NCBI GenBank assembly: GCA_910584195.1
Contig: CAJTYV010000049.1
Location: forward strand, 1-13,756
From: an uncultured Ruminococcus sp.
GTDB lineage: Bacteria; Bacillota; Clostridia; Oscillospirales; Ruminococcaceae
Reading direction: 5' to 3'
DNA length: 13,756 nucleotides
In this document: one piece after another, positions 1 through 5,774 of the stretch
How positions within the stretch are numbered: position 1 is the first letter of the stretch
How the letters are laid out: every line of letters begins with the position of its first letter
Program-made: the position numbers and the translations under genes
Notes under the pieces: model-generated
Told to the model about the DNA's origin: nothing
The model's database searches: none
Seen by the model: the letters and a program-made list of their open reading frames with translations, nothing else

Positions 1-288
1 TTTTTATTGGCAGGAGGTACAAAAGGAAAACGTCTTGCTTTGCCTAATGCAGAAATTATGATACATCAGCCTGCTATTCATGGAAATGGGATTCAAGGGC
101 AGGCAACCGATATAAAAATTACATCTGACCACATACAAAAAAGCAAAAAGCGATTAAATACCATTTTATCAGAAAATACAGGTAAAAGTATTGATGAGAT
201 TGCTACTGCAACGGAGCGTGATAATTATATGACGGCAATAGAAGCAATGGATTTTGGCTTGATTGATAAAATTATAGATAAGCGTTGA
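1..288 (+). CDS. clpP: ClpP-family serine protease, 3' end only (paralogue)
   Basis: This is the C-terminal part of the proteolytic subunit of the Clp protease. That subunit forms a cytoplasmic barrel which degrades unfolded proteins fed by a Clp ATPase. The open frame runs in from the window edge. Its first residues (FLLAGG) directly follow the nucleophile motif (GQAASMGA in the family), so the catalytic serine lies outside the window. The catalytic histidine is visible in MIHQP and the aspartate in ERDNYMTAIEAMDFGLID, both at family positions. The segment after MIHQP (AIHGNGIQGQATDIKI) differs from the housekeeping GGAQGQATDIEI type. Together with the AT-rich composition and the adjacent transposon debris, this suggests a mobile-element-borne paralogue rather than the core clpP. 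The fragment looks intact to its TGA stop. The family is clear; the mobile origin is inferred. Confidence 0.85.
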   Translation, partial: FLLAGGTKGKRLALPNAEIMIHQPAIHGNGIQGQATDIKITSDHIQKSKKRLNTILSENTGKSIDEIATATERDNYMTAIEAMDFGLIDKIIDKR

Positions 289-337
289 TTTTTTATAAAT
301 AAAGCATTTTGTTTTAAATCAAAATCAGTATTATTAC

Positions 338-477
338 AAAGGAGAAAATATAAAGTCGATGAACATGTGATATATAAAATCACAGTTCATTGGCTCTATT
401 TTATTTCATAAGGTTTTAAGGCAAACGCCCACCATATAAAAAAACGGTGTTATGGGTGTGCTTGCAGATACCCCATA
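338..477 (+). promoter_or_regulatory. Structured leader-like region with a 3-codon mini-ORF and alternative hairpins
   Basis: An AAAGGAG ribosome site at 338-344 precedes ATG AAC ATG TGA (359-370), a possible MNM leader peptide, although the 14-nt spacing is long. The mini-ORF lies within an inverted repeat: ATGAACaTGTGAT (359-371) pairs with ATCACAGTTCAT (379-390), with one bulge, and a T-rich stretch follows. Further on, GCAA..CCATA (421-436) can pair with TATGG..TTGC (451-465). Alternatively TATGGG (451-456) can pair with CCCATA (472-477). The two pairings exclude each other, as in an attenuator. No matching resistance gene follows, only the broken gene at 516. It may be a remnant leader of a lost gene. 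No promoter was identified. Confidence 0.35.
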
Positions 478-515
478 GAAAATATCAACCAACTTATTAA
501 AAAGTACTCTTACAG

Positions 516-1235
516 ATGCCTTTTATAATTCTTGTCATGGGAGGCATATATACTTTTTTACAGTTAAATCTTTATACGCCTGAAATGAAAGAATTTGCAA
601 AGAATATTATTCCGATTTCTAATGATATAAAGGAATTTTTCGAGAATATTTCATTAGGTTTTTTTACCGGTGCGGCTGTAACAGGAGGTATTGCAATTTC
701 TGATTATAGAATTGAAAGAAGAAACACATTAATAGAATTCGAGAATGCGAATTTTGAATTTTTACAAAGTATGACAATGTTATGGATACTATTATGCAGG
801 AATATAGGGAATGTGAGAAAATAGATAGTGCTAAGATGCGAAAAACATATTCTGCCATAGATTTTCTGTTTGCGAATAGGAGGATTAAGAAAAAATTTAT
901 TTATAATCAGATATTTAATAAGCAACTCCAATTATGTGGTAAAATAAAAAATTTGGGAAACGAAAGTGATGGAATGCCACGCAGTATGCAAATAGAGCGA
1001 ATATTACAAATACAAAAAAATTGCAGAAGAACAAAATAAAGATATTTCAATATGTTATTATAATAGATTTTATTATAAAATTTCAGGTTGTTTATATATA
1101 ATAAGAAAATTAACTTATGGATTTAGGTATAAAGATAAAAAACCTGAATTATCTATGTTTCTTATTGGAAAACCTATATTAAAATTGAAAGATATGAATG
1201 CATGGCATAAGTACAAAAATAAGAATTGTGTTTAA
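516..1235 (+). pseudogene. Membrane protein of unknown function, broken by two frameshifts
   Basis: I do not recognise this family. The first frame (from 516) starts with a hydrophobic stretch (PFIILVMGGIYTFLQL), has a second one near residues 46-62 (SLGFFTGAAVTGGIAI), and then turns charged and helical. Near 775-785 the reading must shift to the frame that reads MDTIMQEYRECEKIDSAKM. In the A-run at 1013-1019 it must shift back to the first frame, which reads KIAEEQNKDISICYYN onward to the TAA at 1233-1235. Joined, the three pieces make about 240 residues: two N-terminal membrane segments and a long Lys-rich cytoplasmic part. There is no convincing ribosome site before the ATG, and an in-frame stop lies six codons upstream at 498-500, so the N-terminus may also be missing. 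The homopolymer at the second shift could be a sequencing error. AT content matches the neighbouring transposon remnant. Confidence 0.5.
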
Positions 1236-1287
1236 GACAGCAGACACAAATATGTGGAGTGAATATTATATCTGGAGGAAATAGAAA

Positions 1288-1497
1288 ATGGCAAAATCAT
1301 TATTTGAACAATTTGGCGACACATATCACGGAGAAAGTAGATATTTTATTTCAGATTACGATTACCCGCCGAAGAAGAACAACCGATAGGCACTTGGGGA
1401 CAGCGACATTAGATTATCTGAAAAATGGGTGGGACAGCTAGGTAACATAAGAGCTTGTACAAGGGAGATTGCAAAAAAAGTAATTATATATATTTAA
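1288..1497 (+). pseudogene. tnpV: TnpV-type transposon protein, degenerate remnant
   Basis: TnpV proteins are small transposon-encoded proteins of Clostridia linked to Tn4451-like elements; their role is poorly defined. A GGAGG site at 1274-1278 precedes ATG 1288. The first frame gives MAKSLFEQFGDTYHGESRYF, the family N-terminus, and stops at 1387-1389. The next frame (1371-1409) gives EEEQPIGTWGQRH. A third (1409 on) gives LDYLK. After an internal gap, the first frame resumes at 1444 as NIRACTREIAKKVIIYI, the family C-terminus, ending at TAA 1495-1497. All four blocks match in order what I recall of the family (…EEEQPIGIWGQRHLDYLK… and …NNIRACAREIVNKEIIYA). The gene has therefore taken at least two frameshifts and lost the middle of about 60 residues. 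It cannot make a functional product. Confidence 0.75.
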
Positions 1498-1498
1498 G

Positions 1499-1535
1499 AA
1501 ACAAGGCGGCAGAGATAATCTCTGCTGCTTTGTTT
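1499..1535 (+). terminator. Rho-independent-type terminator after the tnpV remnant
   Basis: The left arm 1499-1515 pairs with the right arm 1519-1535 over 17 bp (two G-U pairs) around a 3-nt loop (TAA). The right arm ends in TTTGTTT, which serves as the U-rich tail. It starts 2 nt after the tnpV stop. The A-rich left arm makes it potentially bidirectional. Confidence 0.7.
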
Positions 1536-1657
1536 GGGTACAATGCAATATAAACGGATTTTTCATTTTCGGTTGGATACAGATTGGGTCCAGTAAAGTG
1601 TGTAAATTTTTTTCCGGTATCAGGCAATAAAAAATTACTGCGGCACAAAGAAATTTC

Positions 1658-1687
1658 TTGACGGACATACCGGCGGTATGATAATAT
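1658..1687 (+). promoter_or_regulatory. Promoter of the tetR gene
   Basis: TTGACG (1658-1663) matches the -35 box at five of six positions. The -10 is either GATAAT (1680-1685, spacer 16) or TAATAT (1682-1687, spacer 18). The first palindromic operator fills the spacer, so repressor binding there would block RNA polymerase. Positions 1536-1657 upstream hold no gene that I can support. Confidence 0.7.
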
Positions 1688-1710
1688 ATACATACCAAAG
1701 GTATGTATAT
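1666..1710 (+). promoter_or_regulatory. Two palindromic operators for the TetR-family regulator
   Basis: O1 at 1666-1680 is CATACC-GGC-GGTATG and O2 at 1691-1705 is CATACC-AAA-GGTATG: identical 6-bp arms with a 3-bp centre, spaced 25 bp centre to centre. O2 extends to perfect 11-bp arms (1686-1696 and 1700-1710). O1 lies between the -35 and -10 boxes, and O2 lies between the -10 box and the ribosome site of the tetR gene. This is the expected layout for autorepression. Binding by this particular TetR is inferred from position. Confidence 0.75.
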
Positions 1711-1725
1711 GGGGGCTGAGAAACA

Positions 1726-2379
1726 GTGGCAAGAAATAAACATCCGGAAGAAACCATACAGTTGATCCTGGACGTTGCGTTTCGCTTATTTATGGAACAG
1801 GGGTATGAGCATACTTCCATTCAGGACATTATCGATCATTTAGGCGGTCTTAGCAAAGGCGCGATCTATCATCATTTTAAGTCGAAGGAAGATATTTTAA
1901 TTGCCGTGACAGACCGGATGACGGCAGAATCAAATCAGATGCTTGCATCGATTCGCGACCGCATGGATCTTTGCGGCAAAGATAAGCTGAAAATGATTTT
2001 TAAAGAATCGATCCGTCGTCCCGTGCAGAACGATATCTTTACGGTAGCTCCGGATTTTCATAATAACCCGAAGCTTTTGTTTGGTCTTTTGCACGAAACC
2101 ATAGAAGAAGCAGCGCCTGATTATATTCTGCCGATCATCCGGCAGGGGATTTCAGACGGTTCGATCCAAACGGATTATCCGGAACAATTGGCAGAGCTGA
2201 TTTTGCTTGCCGCAAATGTCTGGATGAATCCGATGATTTTTGACAGCTCTGAAGAAGAATCATATCGAAAGTTTATGGTATTCGGACAGATGCTTCGCGG
2301 GTTTGGACTGGATATTGTGGATCAGGAAATCTTAGAACGCTTACGGGAGCTGACAGCGATCTACCAGAAGAATAAATGA
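1726..2379 (+). CDS. TetR/AcrR-family transcriptional regulator
   Basis: This is a 217-residue one-component repressor, the usual length for the family. The N-terminal DNA-binding domain is clear. A helix at about 10-25 (IQLILDVAFRLFMEQGY) is followed by the helix-turn-helix at about 30-50 (TSIQDIIDHLGGLSKGAIYHHF) and KSKEDIL, the family signature. The remaining ~155 residues are helical and form the ligand and dimer domain; the ligand cannot be read from sequence. The GTG start at 1726 is chosen because GGGGG (1711-1715) sits about 10 nt upstream and MARNKHPEE fits the family N-terminus. Two palindromes over its own promoter and a third before the downstream exporter gene suggest that it represses itself and the exporter until an effector binds. 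The gene is intact. Confidence 0.92.
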   Translation: MARNKHPEETIQLILDVAFRLFMEQGYEHTSIQDIIDHLGGLSKGAIYHHFKSKEDILIAVTDRMTAESNQMLASIRDRMDLCGKDKLKMIFKESIRRPVQNDIFTVAPDFHNNPKLLFGLLHETIEEAAPDYILPIIRQGISDGSIQTDYPEQLAELILLAANVWMNPMIFDSSEEESYRKFMVFGQMLRGFGLDIVDQEILERLRELTAIYQKNK

Positions 2380-2380
2380 G

Positions 2381-2412
2381 TATCTGCCTGTGAAAACGGG
2401 CAGATATATTTT
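2381..2412 (+). terminator. Hairpin after tetR, partial terminator
   Basis: TATCTGCCTG (2381-2390) pairs with CGGGCAGATA (2397-2406), one T-G pair, around a 6-nt loop, starting 2 nt after the tetR stop. The following TATTTT is a weak U-tract, so some read-through into the exporter gene is likely. Confidence 0.5.
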
Positions 2413-2423
2413 AAAACTTATAC

Positions 2424-2440
2424 ATACCGTCATGCGGTAT
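2424..2440 (+). promoter_or_regulatory. Third palindrome (operator-like) before the exporter gene
   Basis: ATACCG-TCATG-CGGTAT has the same ATACC/GGTAT half-sites as the tetR operators but a wider centre (7 bp between ATACC and GGTAT, against 3). It overlaps a possible -10 TATAAA (2438-2443) for which I see no good -35. It may be a weaker site letting the same TetR protein control the exporter separately. Confidence 0.5.
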
Positions 2441-2466
2441 AAAATAAAAAAGAAGAGGTTTGGAGA

Positions 2467-3714
2467 ATGAAAAAAACATTATTTTCAAAGGATTTTACGT
2501 TAGTGGTGATCGGGCAGATGATTTCATTGTTTGGGAATGCGGCGATCCGGTTTGCCTTACCGCTGTATCTGTTAAATCTGACGGGTTCGTCGGCGCTTTA
2601 CGGAACGGTTACGGCGTGCGCCTTTCTTCCGGCCATTCTGCTTTCACCCATCGGCGGGATATTAGCGGACCGGGTAAATAAAAGAACGATTATGGCAGCA
2701 TTGGATTTCTTTACGGCGGCGGTTCTTTTGGTGTTTGCGTTGTTCATGGGCGCTGTGAATCTTGTGTTTCTTCTGACCGTTACGATGATGATTTTGTACG
2801 GGATTGCAGGCGCCTATCAGCCGTCCGTGCAGGCAAGCATTCCGGCATTGGTTCATCCGGATCATTTTATGGCGGCCAATTCGATCATTAATACGATAAG
2901 TTCGTTTGCATCGCTTGTCGGACCGGTACTCGGCGGCATGCTGTACAGTGCGTATGGGTTAGAACCTGTATTATGGGTTTGTATGATCTGTTTTGCTTTA
3001 TCGGCAGTGATGGAGCTGTTTCTTCAGATTCCCTTTCAGAAACAAGACACAGACGGTGGCATCGTAAAGACGGCAAAAGCTGATTTTGCAAAGAGCATTC
3101 GATGGATCCGAAAGGAGAAGTCTATGATTGGAAAAGCACTTCTCGTCGTCTGTGGGATCAATCTGTTTTTGTCGGCAATGATAATCGTTGCATTGCCCTA
3201 TTTGGTTACGGAGATTTTGGACTTTGAGGCATCACAGGCAAACAGGTTATATGGGTTTGCCCAGGGAGCGTTGGCGGCGGGCGGACTTTCCGGCGGCATT
3301 TGTGCAGGCGTTTTTGCAAATAAACGAACCGTCCGTAACGCGGGAAATCTGCTCATTGCCTGTGCGGTATGTGTGTTTCCGATCGGAGCCGTATTGCGGC
3401 TGGACTTGCCCGTGATGATACCATACGGCGTTCTGACCGTATGCTGCTTTTGGATTATGGTATTTTCTACGATGTTCACCGTGCAGATGCTGTCTTTTGT
3501 TCAGGCAGAGACGCCGCAGCATTTGATCGGAAAGGTTATTTCCGTGATCCTTACCGTTTCCATGTGTGCCCAGCCGCTTGGCAATGCGTTCTATGGGGTT
3601 TTATTTGAAGTGTGTGAAGGCTTTGAGTATGCCGTTGTCTTGTTTTCGGGCATTGTTACACTTATGATCGCCATTGGAACGAGAAAGATTTTTCAAAGAT
3701 TTTCGGCAGAATAA
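2467..3714 (+). CDS. MFS efflux transporter (DHA3/MFS_3-like)
   Basis: This is a 415-residue membrane protein with about 12 hydrophobic segments, the normal length for a major facilitator exporter driven by proton exchange. It opens with FTLVVIGQMISLFGNAAIRF, typical of the group containing macrolide and multidrug exporters such as Mef. The loop between segments 2 and 3 carries the MFS motif A (GGILADRVNKRTIM, about residues 63-76). ATG 2467 is preceded by AGAAGAGG (2451-2458) at good spacing. It follows tetR by 87 bp, with an operator-like palindrome between them. This is a common arrangement in which a TetR repressor controls the pump that exports its ligand. The substrate is unknown, and drug or toxic-metabolite efflux is inferred. 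The gene is intact. Confidence 0.88.
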   Translation: MKKTLFSKDFTLVVIGQMISLFGNAAIRFALPLYLLNLTGSSALYGTVTACAFLPAILLSPIGGILADRVNKRTIMAALDFFTAAVLLVFALFMGAVNLVFLLTVTMMILYGIAGAYQPSVQASIPALVHPDHFMAANSIINTISSFASLVGPVLGGMLYSAYGLEPVLWVCMICFALSAVMELFLQIPFQKQDTDGGIVKTAKADFAKSIRWIRKEKSMIGKALLVVCGINLFLSAMIIVALPYLVTEILDFEASQANRLYGFAQGALAAGGLSGGICAGVFANKRTVRNAGNLLIACAVCVFPIGAVLRLDLPVMIPYGVLTVCCFWIMVFSTMFTVQMLSFVQAETPQHLIGKVISVILTVSMCAQPLGNAFYGVLFEVCEGFEYAVVLFSGIVTLMIAIGTRKIFQRFSAE

Positions 3715-3779
3715 GCCGGAAGGATGAGAATGCGGGGGAAGAATGGCACGGATGGGATGTGCGTAAAAGAAGAAACGAT

Positions 3780-3808
3780 TTGAAACGCATGGCGCTCCAT
3801 GGTATAGT
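3780..3808 (+). promoter_or_regulatory. Near-consensus promoter upstream of the Cdd1-like gene
   Basis: TTGAAA (3780-3785), a 17-bp spacer and TATAGT (3803-3808). The spacer contains an inverted repeat, CATGG-CGCT-CCATG (3788-3801), that could be an operator. The expected transcript starts near 3815, about 90 nt before the gene. Confidence 0.7.
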
Positions 3809-3844
3809 GAAAATGTCTAACAATTTGCATCAGGCAGAAGCTGC

Positions 3845-3882
3845 GGCATGTCTCTTTGTTTCTTGGGATATGCCTTATTTTT
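3845..3882 (+). terminator. Terminator-like hairpin in the Cdd1 leader
   Basis: Positions 3845-3854 pair with 3865-3874 over 10 bp (two G-U pairs) around a 10-nt loop, followed at once by TTATTTTT (3875-3882). It lies between the promoter and the gene, 20 nt before the ATG. It could be an attenuator or could end a short transcript. Confidence 0.5.
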
Positions 3883-3902
3883 AAAGAACAACGGAGGGAA
3901 AC

Positions 3903-4193
3903 ATGACAAAAAAGAAAGATCAGAACATTGCCGGTGACCTGCAGAAGATACCGGGGATTGGGGCAAATATGGAGACTCACCTTAAGAATATCGGAATTTG
4001 CTGTATTGCGGATTTAAAGGGGAAAGATCCAAACGAGCTGTATCAAAAAGACTGTCTGTATAAGGGATTTCAGGACGACCGGTGCGTGCTGTATGTATTT
4101 CGGTGCGCGGTATATTATGCAGAACATGAAAGCCATGATCCCGAAAAGCTGAAGTGGTGGTATTGGAAGGATAAAGAGTATCCGGAGGAATAA
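3903..4193 (+). CDS. Cdd1-family helix-hairpin-helix protein
   Basis: This is a 96-residue protein of the Cdd1 family, named after a gene beside the Clostridioides difficile toxin locus and sometimes labelled pathogenicity locus protein. Its function is not established. Residues about 13-45 contain a helix-hairpin-helix motif (LQKIPGIGANMETHLKNIGI) of the type that contacts the DNA backbone non-specifically. The C-terminal part carries the family block CVLYVFRCAVYYAE and DPEKLKWWYWKD. ATG 3903 is preceded by GGAGGG (3893-3898), so the start is secure. It has its own promoter and a hairpin leader, and appears to be a single-gene unit. The name does not imply virulence: the family is widespread in harmless Bacillota. 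A role in DNA binding or repair is only inferred from the motif. Confidence 0.88.
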   Translation: MTKKKDQNIAGDLQKIPGIGANMETHLKNIGICCIADLKGKDPNELYQKDCLYKGFQDDRCVLYVFRCAVYYAEHESHDPEKLKWWYWKDKEYPEE

Positions 4194-4339
4194 TATATTC
4201 GGCGTTTATTTGAAACTTTTCAGAGGTCTCAATCGTATGATTGTTAGGATGGCTTATTACAAGGGAGCAGGAGTGACCCTGATTGACAGGTGAGCCGCAG
4301 AACTAAAACGAATTGACCCCAAAAGGAGAATATTGAAAA

Positions 4340-4984
4340 ATGAGAGTAAACGGAATCGGACAGAATTATTATCAGAACAATGTATCAACGAATACGTACA
4401 ACAGGAGCAGAGCCGGATGGTTCTATCAGCAGAAACAGGCGGCAGAGGAATCCGCGCCCGAAGGTACAAGGCAGAATGCCGATGTGCAGGATATATACGA
4501 GGCGCTTAAAAGCAGGCTACCAAATGTTCATGTAAAAGAGCCGGATAGTTGGAACGATGCTGCGGAAACGGATACAGGCGAAGATGAGAAGAAACTTACC
4601 ACATGGTACGAAGGCAGGTCATTGGACGAATGGGCGTTGACATCACCGAAATATACAGATTCAGCAACAGGTATTTCATGGTATGTTATAGACGGCAGAC
4701 AACCATATATGACAGGGGAAGATGCCGAAAAATTTTGGAAGATGTGTAAGGAGACGGGAGAATTTCCGGTGAAAAAATTTGCGGAAATGACAGGAATGAT
4801 ACAGTACCTGGATGATCATACGGTTGCTTACGTGGGTGATAACGGCACCGTAATCAAATCAAAGGACGGGAAGGAACTGGAGATTGACACGTCATCCATG
4901 ACTTATGACATGATCATGGATATGTTTAAGAATCTGCCGAAAAGCGGGAATTACTTTGACAGCTCATATTGGCAGAAGAATTAA
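4340..4984 (+). CDS. Hypothetical protein, 214 residues, unknown function
   Basis: I do not recognise a functional domain. The N-terminus (MRVNGIGQNYYQNNVSTNTY) resembles that of hypothetical proteins I associate with Lachnospiraceae, which open with a similar VNG-x-G-x-x-YY pattern. A low-complexity, Gln/Glu/Asp-rich linker spans about residues 28-90. A more compact C-terminal part (about 95-210) is rich in aromatic residues, with short Gly-Asn/Asp turns such as VGDNGTVIKSKDGKELEI that suggest beta-hairpins. There is no signal peptide or membrane segment, so it is probably cytoplasmic. ATG 4340 has AAGGAG (4323-4328) upstream with an 11-nt gap. The 146-bp space before it holds no convincing promoter; TTGAAA near 4209 lacks a well-spaced -10. 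The gene is intact and appears to stand alone. Confidence 0.75.
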   Translation: MRVNGIGQNYYQNNVSTNTYNRSRAGWFYQQKQAAEESAPEGTRQNADVQDIYEALKSRLPNVHVKEPDSWNDAAETDTGEDEKKLTTWYEGRSLDEWALTSPKYTDSATGISWYVIDGRQPYMTGEDAEKFWKMCKETGEFPVKKFAEMTGMIQYLDDHTVAYVGDNGTVIKSKDGKELEIDTSSMTYDMIMDMFKNLPKSGNYFDSSYWQKN

Positions 4985-4991
4985 AAATCTA

Positions 4992-5020
4992 TTGATACCG
5001 TATGTGACGCCACTTATAAT
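4992..5020 (+). promoter_or_regulatory. Promoter of the HicA-like gene
   Basis: TTGATA (4992-4997), a 17-bp spacer and a perfect TATAAT (5015-5020). It starts 7 nt after the stop codon of the upstream gene and is 20 nt from the downstream ATG, so the broken toxin gene is probably still transcribed. Confidence 0.8.
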
Positions 5021-5040
5021 AATGGCAGAGAGGTATTCTG

Positions 5041-5256
5041 ATGTCAACGTGGGATAAACTATTAGAAATGACATGTTCTTTGTCAAATGATATGCGTTTT
5101 AATGAACTGCGTAAAGTGCTGGAAAGTTACGGTTATGAAATGCATCAGTCGAAAGGAGCAGCAGCCATTGTACCTTTTGTAAAGAGGGATGCAGGACGGT
5201 TACAATTCCAAGAAATGACCCAATACATTGGCAGGGTTAGGGAAATTACAATATAA
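5041..5256 (+). pseudogene. HicA-like mRNA interferase toxin, frameshifted orphan
   Basis: HicA toxins are small double-stranded-RNA-binding-fold ribonucleases that cut mRNA and are neutralised by HicB. Residues 1-39 (…NELRKVLESYGYEMHQSKG) match the family N-terminal half. After that the open frame is nonsense-like. The other frame from 5160 reads SSHCTFCKEGCRTVTIP, the conserved core with the catalytic histidine, and reaches TAG at 5238-5240. Inserting one G after GGA (5155-5157) would restore GGSSH, so a single-base deletion broke the gene. The family usually continues further after TIPRNDPI, so a second lesion near 5225 is possible: the original frame there reads IGRVREITI. GAGAGG (5028-5033) is the ribosome site. 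No HicB gene lies on either side; the next gene is over 500 bp away. Family assignment is from recalled motifs. Confidence 0.7.
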
Positions 5257-5281
5257 TCCCTTCTTTGACAGTTAGTGAAAG

Positions 5282-5327
5282 AAAAAATCGCTGTATCCCT
5301 TGCCTTTACAAGGTTGCAGCGATTTTT
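5282..5327 (+). terminator. Strong two-part hairpin terminator
   Basis: AAAAATCGCTG (5283-5293) pairs perfectly with CAGCGATTTTT (5317-5327). A 3-nt internal loop and an inner stem CCTTG/CAAGG (5298-5302, 5309-5313) follow. The 3' arm ends in five Ts and the 5' arm begins with As, so it can terminate in both directions. Confidence 0.8.
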
Positions 5328-5422
5328 CGTGTTGTTACAAAGTATAGTAATTTATTATCTTCCTTTACTTTGTTTCTGAATTGTTTTATTTTACTTTTGT
5401 CTAAAGGGACAAACTTAAATCC

Positions 5423-5455
5423 AAAATAAGCCTCCGTTTCGGAGGGCTATTTTTC
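5423..5455 (+). terminator. Second hairpin terminator
   Basis: AGCC-TCCG pairs with CGGA-G-GGCT (one bulged G) around a short T loop, flanked by AAAATA on the left and TATTTTT on the right, so it is potentially bidirectional. No gene is seen between it and the previous terminator. Confidence 0.65.
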
Positions 5456-5691
5456 TGCAAGTCTTGAAAAATTGTACTGGTAGATGCACACCCCTCGGAG
5501 AGCAACAAAGGCAAAAAACAATAACCGATAAAAAATATAATACCGACATTGAGCCATAAGAACATTTTAGCGGATATTTTTATGGAAGACCATGGTTTCA
5601 TAGAACTGGAACAAAGGAAGGCATTTCTGATCAAGTTTTGTTTATTATTTTTTTTGAGATTAAAAAATGGGTGTAATAAGTTTCAAACTGG

Positions 5692-5700
5692 TGTTATAAT
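5692..5700 (+). promoter_or_regulatory. Extended -10 promoter for the LacI-family regulator
   Basis: TG-T-TATAAT is a perfect extended -10 element. The position 17 bp upstream reads TGTAAT, a poor -35, as is usual for extended -10 promoters. The start would be near 5707, about 70 nt before the gene. Confidence 0.55.
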
Positions 5701-5774
5701 TAAGAATAAGAAGAAGCAGCTTATGAGGGCTGCTTAAAACAGTGTCTAATTAAAAATAGTTAAAGGAAAGTAAA

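Larger units (their letters stand above)
5257..5774 (+). other. Intergenic region without a convincing gene
   Basis: This stretch holds two terminators (5282-5327 and 5423-5455), a small inverted repeat TTTGTC/GGACAAA (5396-5413), a promoter-like extended -10 (5692-5700) and an inverted repeat AAGCAGC/GCTGCTT (5715-5736) in the lacI-type leader. A 62-codon TTG-start frame at 5549-5737 has no ribosome site and no recognisable similarity. I see no RNA gene in it. Confidence 0.5.

Noticed and set aside
1540..1640. Possible IS256-type end (GTAAAGTGTGTAAATTTTT)
   Set aside because: The likeness to a mutator-family terminal repeat is vague, with no transposase, second end or target duplication visible.
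1438..1820. Three minus-strand frames of 61-101 codons
   Set aside because: They cross the terminator, the operators and the 5' end of tetR, with no ribosome sites and no domain.
4196..4339. Riboswitch before the hypothetical gene
   Set aside because: I could not match conserved motifs of any known class or a clear terminator or ribosome-site sequestering stem.
5549..5737. 62-codon TTG-start frame before the LacI-family gene
   Set aside because: No ribosome site, no recognisable similarity, and it covers the promoter of the next gene.
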